Of a DNA stretch of 64,000 bases, positions 33,448-42,241 are shown one piece after another. The translations under genes were made by a program, and so were the position numbers. The number at the start of each line of letters is the position of its first letter. The stretch's first letter is position 1. Where the stretch lies: the NCBI GenBank assembly GCA_010093605.1, contig MU004190.1, positions 682,001 to 746,000 of the forward strand. Reading direction: 5' to 3'. The notes beneath the pieces are model-generated. The model did not search any database. It had not been told where the DNA came from and saw nothing but the letters and a program-made list of their open reading frames with translations. This DNA comes from Lophium mytilinum (taxonomy: Eukaryota > Ascomycota > Dothideomycetes > Mytilinidiales > Mytilinidiaceae).

Positions 33448-34502
33448 AGAGAGCGCGTCGCGCGGATCGGGAACTGCGTGGAAGAAGCACAGGAGGGGTC
33501 GTCTTGGGTATTTGCGACACGTTGGTGGTTGGAGGAGGTGGTAGGATCGCTATGAAAGGCGGCATGGGGATGGGCCCTGTGCTTCTAGACTTCGTTCCCC
33601 AAAACCACGGTTCCGCCGACCATAACTCCGCCGCGTCATTGCCTCATCGCCTGACGATATATTTACAAAATTATCTCCCGAGTAGCGCCAATTGCTCAGA
33701 ACAGATGCAGCTTGCTCCGCTTTTGATCTCCTGCCTTGTTCTGGCGTGCGTCGCGGGCAGAACGCTCTGTGAGCATGACAGAGCCTCCGTAAACCACGAC
33801 CAGCATACCATGCTGTGTCGACGAAAAGCCCGCACTCCACTGGTTCCACCAAATCTGCTCCTACAGCTAGCTCTCCGATTGTTCGCTGAGCATAGATTTA
33901 CGACATCAAACAGAGTTTTCTGCGGCACAAAGCGTCCTGCTCGTTCTTCGTCTATATGCCACATCCGTCATTAAGTCTAGGTACGTGATCTTAGCTTGTA
34001 CTGTACCTTCGCAAGTTGCATTCCCTAATGGCCAATCACATCACGCGGTGACACACAAGCTTCTCCTAGACTGATCTTTGGTCAAGTTTAGGCGGAGTGC
34101 TGCGCACGTCGAGAAGATCAGATTAAAAGCTGGGGCGAGCTGCAGACTTTTTATTCCTCTCTGTGTCTACATAACCAAACAGAAAGAAACGAGGGATCTG
34201 GCGGGAATCTTCCGCCAAGATTTCAGAGATCAAACGAAAATCAGGTGACTTTCACGTGCATCTCGGCGTTGCTCGGTTGCTCGCGGAGCTTTCCGCTTTC
34301 GTTTCTCACCCTTTCATTTCTGCGTGTTCGTAATGACGCGAATTCGTTATATTGCGATTCGTAATACCGAGGCGAAACTGTACATTTGAGGAATGCCAGT
34401 TGGCGCTCTTCGACGCCATTCAAAATTCCCGGAGAGACGGCCGCGATCCAAGAAAAAGGCCGGAAATCAATGTCTCCAATAACCTAAAGTCCCACAAAGC
34501 TA
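33448..34502. other. Intergenic between Mam3-type and MFS genes
   Basis: This is about 1 kb with the 5' region of the Mam3-type gene and the 3' side of the MFS gene. At 34245-34310 is a segment similar to 37163-37230 on the other side of the MFS gene. No gene is seen. Confidence 0.5.
34245..34310 (+). repeat. Direct-repeat copy 1 flanking the MFS gene
   Basis: This segment aligns with 37163-37230 in the same orientation, sharing GTGAC-TTCACGTGC, GGTTGCT-GCGGA and TTTC-GTT-TC-CCC over about 68 bp with two or three small gaps. The two copies bracket the permease gene. I judged this by eye; similarity is roughly 75-80 percent. Confidence 0.45.
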
Positions 34503-36338
34503 CTACAGAGAAATCCGCGAGATCTCAGTGCGGTCGGCCCTCTTTTCATCGATGTCGCTTGCTTGCAGCGGTGGGCTGTCACTACCTAGCGGGGCTGGCC
34601 CTGGTAACGTGCCGTCGAACACACGCTTGGTGGCCGCTTTCCTATTATCTCGCCAGAGAAGCAGCTGGACGATAGCAGTCAGGGCCACTAAGAGAGAAAA
34701 AAGACCGGTCAGCATACTTTCAGTGCCTTAGATGATGCTTGGTGGACTTACTGAGTAGAATTTGCAGGACGATGCACCAGAGGTATCCCTTTCTCGCGGC
34801 CGGGAACTCTGTTGTCTTCCATACAAAATTAGGCGCAACCGCCTGCACGACATACGCAAAGTCGTTGCCCATTGCAACGAGCAACGCTCTCTTCTCCGTG
34901 TCGCTCGAGCAGATCTCGTTGATCCAGCTGAGGATGAGCGGGCCAGCTCCGAAGCCAATATTACTGAGCCAATATACAACTTTACGGCCATAGAGATTCT
35001 CGTACAGCGGCATCTGGCGCATGAGGACACAGAAGATGAGCGAAATGACCGCGCCGATATAAATGAAGGGCCAGCGTGCGCCACGGAGCGGTCCATCGGA
35101 AAGCCAAGCCCACACGAAAGCCATGCCGATGAAGACACCGGATGTGACAAGAGGTAGGTTGTTGATCTGCGGTACAGTGAAATTGGTACCGGGGACGGGA
35201 TTAGGTTTGTGGTTGAAGCTCTTCAGCCAGTATCCCATGGCTGCCTGCGGCGCGCCGTTGTTCCAGAGGACGTACAACATGGGGAGGAGGTAGGTGTGCC
35301 AGCTCGTAAAGATTCGTATGAACTTGGCCTTCGTCCATGGTTCCTTGCCAGCACGTCCAATAGCGTTCATACGCTTGACTGAAAGGACGTGCTCCTCTTC
35401 GGTTGTCCACCATGTCCTCTTCCCGCCCTGGGGTAGATTGGGGAAGAATATGAAGCCCATTATGGCGAGTGGTAGTGTGATAATGCCGTCGATGATGAAC
35501 AGCCATCTCCAACCCGAATGGCCGTCCACGCCGTTCAGATTCTTGTAGGCGGCCGCCTGCAGGAAACCGCTAAACAGCTGCCCGATCGCGCCGGCGAGCC
35601 AAAACACCATAGCCCGTTTGCCAAGCTCTTTGGGTGTGTACCATGATCCCAGTAGGTAATGGATTCCGGGATAGAAGCCAGATCTGTGCAAGCGAGTTCA
35701 GTCTCCAAACAATTCAAGGGTTGAAGGACTCCGGGCTCAAGGATCATGCTTACTCGAATAGTCCTACAAAGAACCGTAAGGCGTAAAGGCCTTGGTACGA
35801 CTGCACAGAAGACTGGCAGATGGTGGCGACTCCCCAGCCAACCTCAAGCTGTAGATACAACATCAGCGGGGTTGGCACAAGAAACATGGGTAAGAAGAGG
35901 CACAAACCGTAGGTATAACCCAGCGTGGCGACACTCGGGTCAGCAGCAGATTGGCCGGTATCTGCCCAATGACATAGCCAACTGTGAAGATAGACGTCTG
36001 GGTCACGAGTTGATTACCGTACATGGACAGGTCTTCCTCCATGCCGCTAAGGAAAGCATTGTTGACATTGTATAGATCGAGATTCTTCAGGAAGTATCCG
36101 ATCTGAGTAACTCCGTGTTAGAAGACTTCTATTCTTTCCCAAGGGAGAGAATACTAGCACTTACCGAGGCAAAGGTGAGCACGAACGCGTCCAACTTGAA
36201 TAACAACCAGCGTTGGTCCTTCGGAAGTTCCCATGTGTCCCAGACATAGCCCTTCCATGTCTTGATAGGCTTTACCTCGATCTCCTCGCCCTCCAGTTCC
36301 CGGCCGTCGAGGCCAATCTCATTTTCTGCGTGTCCCAT
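34503..36338 (-). CDS. MFS permease, Dal5-like anion:cation symporter family
   Basis: Exons 36165-36338, 35908-36102, 35754-35848, 34752-35683 and 34503-34687 give 526 aa. Family hallmarks: DLYNVNNAFLSGM after the first helix, NLLLTRVSPRW, LEVGWGVATICQS, and GLFESGFYPGIHYLLGSWY (split by an intron at the Glu codon). GWRWLFIIDGIITLP and the cytosolic loop PNLPQGGKRTWWTTEEE follow. About twelve hydrophobic segments are expected and the polar C-terminus ends RISL. Relatives import allantoate, nicotinate, pantothenate, biotin or other carboxylates with protons. The exact substrate cannot be read from sequence. A TATA-like word lies at 36412-36420, about 75 bp upstream of the start. Confidence 0.93.
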
Positions 36339-36526
36339 AATGAATTGATGAAATTGGGAGATGAAACGAGATCTTCGGTCGCACCGCAGTTATAATCCAT
36401 GGCACCTCTATACTATATAAATGTACATGAAGTTCAAGATTCGGCCTGTGCTCATTGCATGCAGCAATCACGCCTTCCTGTCACCCCATGCCAACTCAAA
36501 ACTGATATCCGAAATTCTGGGTTCAT

Positions 36527-36898
36527 AAGTTGGTACCCAAGCTAGCGGGTTCGAGAATCGCACCGCCTGCCTCAAAATGCATGTCCTTATCTCGGGAACT
36601 CCCTGAGGGTGTCTATAAAAGGCCGTCGCTCCCATTTCGCAATAATCGCCACATATAACTCATGCTTTAGGGAATCGAGAGCCTACTTTTCGAACCCAAA
36701 CGCCAAACTAACAAGTTGGTTCCTAAGCTAGCGGGCTCGAGAGGGGCATCGCCTGCCTGTCAGAATGTCTGCATCGTTATCTGTTCCGCGGGCGCCATCC
36801 TTGAGAATCTACAGGAGGTTGCGTTTGTGGTTGCGCAATAATCGCAATATATAACCAATGCTCTAGCTAAGCGAGACTCTACCGAACCATCAGCGAGT
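36527..36898 (+). repeat. Tandem duplication, two diverged ~186-bp copies
   Basis: Copy 1 starts at 36527 and copy 2 at 36713, both with AAGTTGGT.CC.AAGCTAGC. Further shared words include CGCCTGCCT, CGCAATAATCGC and ATATAAC. The copies differ at perhaps a quarter of positions and a few indels, so the duplication is old. No coding frame is shared. Confidence 0.6.
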
Positions 36899-37162
36899 TG
36901 ACACCACACCAAACCGGGGCCCACGCATACCCCACCCCCACCAGAAGCTGGATCCATGAGCTGGCTCTGCCTGGAACGCGGACCTGGGGTGATGTATGCG
37001 CCAGACAGCCGGTACTGACAGCCGCAATGCATCCGAGATCGACACGTCGGCCCAGGCACTGGGTATGCAGTGGAGAGGGATTCGGCAAGGAATCGGTGCA
37101 TGAAGAGAGATCCATTTCTTCTCGCGGTGATCGCGGTACGAAGGATATGGTCAAGTATACAC

Positions 37163-37230
37163 GTGACATTCACGTGCTTGTATGGCCCGTGCTTGGTTGC
37201 TTGCGGACCTCTCCGTTTCCGTTGTTCTCC
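37163..37230 (+). repeat. Direct-repeat copy 2 flanking the MFS gene
   Basis: Partner of 34245-34310; see that entry. It lies about 0.8 kb upstream of the permease start on the minus strand. Confidence 0.45.
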
Positions 37231-38519
37231 CCCGATCCTCATTCATGAACATGGCCCACCCCATCGTGGCGTTTCTCCGCTCATAATCCGACCCTAATCT
37301 AAGTGAATCTTGTTCATGGCGCTTTGCTGGAACGCTGCGGTTGGGCGACTCGTATCCGCAGAGCTGGTGAACACTCGTGGACCTTGATGGGTGTCTTTCC
37401 GGACGATCACTTCGCAGATGACTTATATTGGAAACAAGCAAACCGAAGCTTGATTACTGGCTCGATTCATCGCCTTGTGACGGACGTCTTTCCGGCGTCA
37501 CACGGATGGTACATCGTAGGGTCATAGGATCAGTCTCGAGGCTGGACCTGTCGGAAGCCACTGCTAGCTACTAGCACATTCACAAAGAAGGCACATTGCC
37601 GTTGTTTCTATTCGATTCCCTGTCTCATCATTATCGTTTTCCGTGTGATTATCGCTATGCCAGCACTTACGGCTTCTTCCATCATTGTCTCTTTTTGGAG
37701 TCGCAGGCGTTGCTTTTCGCGTGCCTTGTATATGCACCTGAATGTTATTCCGTCTTGTCGGGCGAACTTTTATCAGCCGTCCTGAAATGGCGGGGTTCGT
37801 CATACATGAGATATCCACAGATGACTACGGCAACAACGTTGCGCGACATGCTGCAAGCGAGCAGTTGCCTGATCGTAGAGTCAGAGAGAGCTTTGTATTT
37901 GTTAGGTATGTATTTTCTGACGCAATAGGGCTGCCAGGCTCTCTCAGTGGAATCTTAGGTCAGCTGTGGATGAGAATTAATTCGTGGCACATTTCAGCCA
38001 CACCCTTAGTACGTTTCATCTGTACTCACTTCTTACAATGGCAAGGAGCTTGAGCTGGTTGAGCATTCTGCCGAAAGCCAACAGTCTCTTCACAATGGAT
38101 AGTATGAAAGCTGAGTGGAGGAGCAGGCAAGAAAAACGAAGATGGCTTGAATCTCATCTGAGTCTTCACATCGCACTAACTTCTCAAAGTACAGCAGCTT
38201 TGCCATTAGCCATGTGGTCTGCGACCCCAGAGCATTGGTTGCACACTTTTACGCTGCAATACCTACCGCAACCACCATCCTTGCCGTTTGCGGTAATCAG
38301 ATGCCACTCCTCCATTCCGACTGCCTCGTTCTATAAATACAGAGCAGCCACGCTTTCTCAGTCGTGCTTCCGTGGCTGCAACATCTCACTCCGGTCCCTA
38401 CTCAACTTCCGAATTCTAGTAGCTTTGTACCACTGCGCAGACGTCCATACTTCCCTCACATACGCACAGCTCAAATAGTCCACCATTAGCGGCACTTGGA
38501 CCAGGATATCTCGCCAAAA

Positions 38520-39059
38520 ATGCTCCGCTCAATGGCCGCCATGGCTTCCGGCCTCTTCACCCTTCTCTCCCTCGCCAGCGCCCTCCCAACCATCTTCGAT
38601 GCCCCCGTCTCGCTCACTATCCGCCCCGGTACCTCCGCTGACACCTGCAAAATCCTCATCTGCAGCGACCCAAACTCTAGCGGGCAATGCGTCGACATCA
38701 CAGGCCCAGCCGCAGACTGCATCTCCATCGCCTCTGACATCGGACCCCAATAGTGTGTTTACCTCACCTCATCTCATTCTCTGAAAGCAAGTAGCTAACA
38801 CCAATCTGCAGCTCCAGTTCTGCTTCTACCTTCGTGATCGAAGATGGATGCATTTGCACTCTCACCGAGTACGTACTATTCATGTTCTTCATCTCCGATT
38901 TCCGAAGCGTGGTTGGGCTGACACAGTTTTGTTCGTAGTAATGCCTCCTGCTACCAAAATGGGGCGGCCAGGTCGATTAATCTCTCCGGAAGCGGCTCGA
39001 CGAACCTGAATGATGAAGGCTTCGACAACCTGCTGCAGAGTTACATTTGCTTTCGTTAG
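38520..39059 (+). CDS. Small secreted cysteine-rich protein (effector-like)
   Basis: Exons 38520-38752, 38812-38868 and 38939-39059 join in frame to 136 aa. I assembled this from three short exons. Residues 1-22 form a signal peptide (hydrophobic core SGLFTLLSLASA, likely cut before LPTIFD). The mature chain has eight cysteines: TCKILIC, GQC, DC, GCIC, SCY and the near-terminal ICFR. That count allows four disulfide bonds. Two introns have GT..AG ends (58 and 69 bp intervals) and consistent phases. No known domain is recognised. Size, signal peptide, cysteine content and a location between repeats match the usual profile of fungal effector candidates, but a self-recognition or antimicrobial role is equally possible. 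Confidence 0.8.
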
Positions 39060-39237
39060 GCTATGAGTCTTGGGCCGATGGATACGAACGGGGCGTGGAT
39101 TTGGAAAAGAAGAAGGATGATTATTGGATGGACTACGCTGAGACTCTAGGATCGATCGATTCATACCTTAGGTAGCAGTGAAATGTCTATATGCGTTCCA
39201 AGGATTTATATGTTCGTGTGAAATTGCTGTTCTGGTC

Positions 39238-39331
39238 TGACGCCGTCTGACGTAGCCCGAAGATCAGGCGCGTGTCAAAGTTGCCTTTTTCCGATTCACA
39301 ATAGTATATCAGGGGACCTCAGACGGTGTCA
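39238..39331 (+). repeat. Dispersed copy of the ~95-bp inverted-repeat element
   Basis: The left end TGACGCCGTCTGACGTAGCC and the reverse complement of the right end (GGGACCTCAGACGGTGTCA) match at most positions. The interior resembles the copies at 39481 and 41943 more than those in the 25-28 kb array. It lies within a ~243-bp direct duplication shared with the next copy. Confidence 0.75.
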
Positions 39332-39480
39332 GCCGAGTATCAACAGAGTATGTTTATAGCTGAGATATGTGAAGTCTGATAACATGATCACCTGGATACG
39401 TGATATTGTTCGCCGCTCGGATTTGACGCCTCCTGGCTGGGCTGATTGATCGTAAAGCGGCATCTGTTCTGACGCCATTC

Positions 39481-39576
39481 TGACGCCGTCTGAGGTGGCT
39501 CGATGAGTTATCAGGTGCGTCAGAGCTGCTCTTTTTTGTTTCATAACAGCATACCAGGGGACCTCGAACAGTACCA
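39481..39576 (+). repeat. Dispersed copy of the ~95-bp inverted-repeat element
   Basis: It starts TGACGCCGTCTGAGGTGGC and ends GGGACCTCGAACAGTACCA. About 70 bp of right flank, including ATTTATAGCTGAGATATGTG, is nearly identical to the flank of the copy at 39238. The two copies were therefore duplicated together rather than inserted separately. Confidence 0.75.
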
Positions 39577-39810
39577 GCCGAGCATCCAAAGAGTGGATTT
39601 ATAGCTGAGATATGTGAAGTCTTAAGAAATTGATCACCCGACTACGTGATATTGCTCGCCGCTCTAATTTGATGCCTCTTTGTCGATGCCCTATACAATT
39701 CCTACCCTAAGATCTATGACATTACGTGCGCGACATTCACATCTCCTGAAGCCACTCAAATGCTAGCAAGACCAATAACTGAAAGGCCCTTCACTACCTC
39801 CCACTCAAGG

Positions 39811-40889
39811 TCATCGACAGCGTTTGTTCACGTAGTTCCATTCAAAAGCGTGCAGAACTCCATACAAATGCACAAAAACGCCAAAGACAATAAACAAATG
39901 GAAGATTTGGTGGGAGGCGCCCCAGATGTCGAATTTCTCAGGTTTCCGTGATTCCGGGAAATGGGTCTGCAGGGAATCAGTCAGTCAACCTCTCGCCTAG
40001 TGTTAATGGTATGACCTACTGCATAGAACGCAACCCCGATTATGATGAGCAAGCCTTCTAGGTAATAATATCTCAACCCAGCTTGCTTGTCGAGTTGCTC
40101 ATAGGGAAATATGCTCGCAGCGTGGATAATTGGGGCAAATGCTGAGAATCCAGTGGCCACAAAGGCTAAGAGGCGTACAAATCTCCACTTCTTGCCCTGT
40201 AGACGTGGATTTACTCCGGCGAAGCCAGTCACGAAGCATAGAGTGCCAATCTGGAACAGGGTAAATCAGTGATGCTACATCGAACGCGTACTAAGGCAGG
40301 GAATGAAATTATACAAACTGATGACTTGAAGGAACGACAGTACACCTACCATAGACCAATATATTTTCTGCAAATTTGGCTCGCAATAGAAGCCGACGTA
40401 TATGCCCGAGATGAAAGATCCCAGTATTTGAAAGACGATGGTAACATAATCCAAACGACTCCAAAGCTCGCAAATACGAGCAGAGTGGCACAGCAGCGTG
40501 TGGTACGCCGATGAGATACCGAAGCAGACCACTGAAGTTGTCAAATAAACGTGGAATATGAGCTGATCTTTCCAGGAAGCGTTAGGGAAGTGCGAGGTGA
40601 AATATTGGGCCAGAATGCAGTTGCCCAGCAAAGCTAAGACCGTGGGAACCAGGTGCGAGTAGATGTTCACCGTCTCGTTATGAGGGTACGTTAGGCTTCG
40701 GAAGCAAAGATGTGTAGACGTTGTGACTGGTCGATAACCAGTGCGGATATAAGCATTATGGGCATACCAAGAGGGCACTTGGTCCCTGTTGAGCAGTCGC
40801 CGGGTGGAGCTGTTTTCGCGCAACTTTGGGGCATTATCTCGGGCCGGCTCGCTCTTAGCGGCTGGGGACAGCCTTCTGGGCGATGCCAT
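39811..40889 (-). CDS. PAQR/AdipoR-family seven-helix membrane protein (Izh/hemolysin III type)
   Basis: Exons 40350-40889, 40020-40250 and 39811-39966 give 308 aa. Family motifs: PHNETVNIYSHL at about residue 76, SSAYHTLLCHS with the first zinc-ligand histidine, LDYVTIVFQILGSF, GFYCEP, and the C-terminal GASHQIFHLFIVFGVFVHL with the HxxxH pair. The last exon begins THFPESRKPEKFDIW. Seven hydrophobic segments are expected. Yeast Izh proteins affect zinc and sterol metabolism; animal relatives have ceramidase-like activity. The start at 40889 is preferred over an upstream in-frame ATG at 41042 because 51 non-conserved residues would be added and the divergent gene lies there. Confidence 0.93.
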
Positions 40890-41138
40890 ATGTAGCAGAC
40901 TCCAGAACTCGAAGAGAGATCTGGGGGAGATAGACCTGGCACAACAATGTCGGAGAAGAGAGCTAGGGAGGAAGTATAGCAGAGAAAGAATCAGACCCGA
41001 AGTCGATGACTGGTTCAGCCTGAGTCCTGACCCTACTACCACCTACCGCCATAGCTCGAATGTGTTGATTCGCCTGGTGTTGTGCTGAGGCCACGGGTCT
41101 GGGCACGCCCCAACCTTAGACCAGAGCTGCCCGTTACA

Positions 41139-41849
41139 ATGGTACCTGTCCTTCGAAGAGCTAGTCGTATCGCGGCACGTCCTTACCGACAAACACCCTT
41201 GGACTTTGTCGACGATCTCAAACCTAGCTGGGCGTTAAACGTCCAGACTTTCATGAAGATGCCCGTTGGACCATCCGAGCGGCCCATACAAAGAATCGGC
41301 GATACCTGGCTTCCGTGGTTGACTTGGACGGAGAGGACCTGTCTTTGTTTAGCTACGATGGTATATTCAGCGATTCATTTGAGCGGTTGGAACTTCCACT
41401 TTCCAACCCGCACCGAGCAGATCCTGTGGCGTGTATCGAGCCTCATCTTACTGGGGGCAACATCGGTATTCTGGCTGCTTAAATGTCCAGCGATAATATG
41501 GCGACATCACGGCGGCCAGGAGCTCTTCGTGCGATTCTTCACCAGGAAGAGTAATCCTCCCGCAGTAGAACCCACGACTGCGAAGTCTGACCCCAACACT
41601 GCAGCTTTGCCTAGGCAGGATTCCGCCAAGCTGGACACCGTTGAGTCACAGCAAAAATGTTTGCACGAAACCCCTTTCGAGCCTCGAGAGCTGCCATTGG
41701 TATGGGAATTCTGGGGCATCTTTCCGGTTGCCTTCATATATGCCCTGGCCCGGTTTTACATTGTCGTTGAATCTATTCTAAGCTTAAGGTCTTTGCCTTT
41801 GACGGCATATCTTACGGTGGACGGGTCTTCATTCATTCCCAACATCTGA
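41139..41849 (+). CDS. Fungal membrane protein, apparently the C-terminal half of a larger family
   Basis: An uninterrupted frame of 236 aa from the ATG at 41139 (open upstream to 41082 without ATG). It has hydrophobic segments near residues 68-85 (TCLCLATMVYSAIHL) and 105-125 (VSSLILLGATSVFWLL), and a last one at about 200-215 (FWGIFPVAFIYALARFYIVVE). I recall the patterns WNFHFPTRTEQILWR and YIVVESILSLRSLP from a common uncharacterised fungal membrane family whose members are usually longer, with extra N-terminal helices. This copy may thus be truncated, or an upstream exon may have been missed. It is divergent from the PAQR gene with only ~250 bp between starts. Function unknown. Confidence 0.7.
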   Translation: MVPVLRRASRIAARPYRQTPLDFVDDLKPSWALNVQTFMKMPVGPSERPIQRIGDTWLPWLTWTERTCLCLATMVYSAIHLSGWNFHFPTRTEQILWRVSSLILLGATSVFWLLKCPAIIWRHHGGQELFVRFFTRKSNPPAVEPTTAKSDPNTAALPRQDSAKLDTVESQQKCLHETPFEPRELPLVWEFWGIFPVAFIYALARFYIVVESILSLRSLPLTAYLTVDGSSFIPNI

Positions 41850-42241
41850 ATTACGATCAGGCTCGTCCAAAATATGTAGAGTCGAGGGAAGGCTTCACCT
41901 TAAACGTATTTCCCTACTATTTATGTGCTTCTTTACCCTTGTTTGACACTACTTGAGGTCCCCTAATATGTTATTGCGAATCAGAAAAGAGCAACTCTGA
42001 TACACCTGATAGCTCATCGAGCCACCTCAGACAGCGAAGATAAGGTAGAAGGCGGAGAGGAGGGCGGAGATAGGAGAATCTAGCTGTAGGAAGTAATGTC
42101 TTAGCTGCGGAGGAGATAGCTGGTCCCTTCAGCAGTGGAATAGAAGGAGGCATTTGAGTGTTGAAGAAAAGGCATGGTGGTATACTTTGATCCCTAGATG
42201 TGCTGCTGGAATCCAATATTAAACCAAAAACCGCTAGTAGT
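41850..42241. other. Intergenic with one copy of the ~95-bp element
   Basis: The spacer between two convergent genes; its middle is the element at 41943-42038. Nothing else is seen. Confidence 0.6.
41943..42038 (-). repeat. Dispersed copy of the ~95-bp inverted-repeat element
   Basis: Read on the minus strand it begins TCGCTGTCTGAGGTGGCTCG and ends GGGACCTCAAGTAGTGTCA. Its interior matches the copy at 39481 over most of its length (GAGTTGCTCTTTT, CAGGTG). It lies in opposite orientation to the two copies upstream. Confidence 0.75.

Larger units (their letters stand above)
36339..38519. other. Gene-free stretch with a tandem duplication
   Basis: This 2.2-kb stretch has no recognisable gene. 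It holds the 186-bp tandem duplication at 36527-36898 and a repeat copy at 37163-37230. The plus-strand frame at 37984-38478 has no domain. A TATA-like TATAAATA at 38332-38339 lies about 180 bp upstream of the small secreted protein. Confidence 0.5.
39060..39810. other. Intergenic with two copies of the ~95-bp element
   Basis: The spacer between the secreted protein and the PAQR gene holds copies of the inverted-repeat element at 39238 and 39481. No gene is seen. Confidence 0.6.

Noticed and set aside
36540-36570. Box B-like GGGTTCGAGAATC as a sign of a tRNA or SINE
   Set aside because: No box A at the right distance, no paired acceptor arms and no T-run; the second copy of the duplication does not keep the motif.
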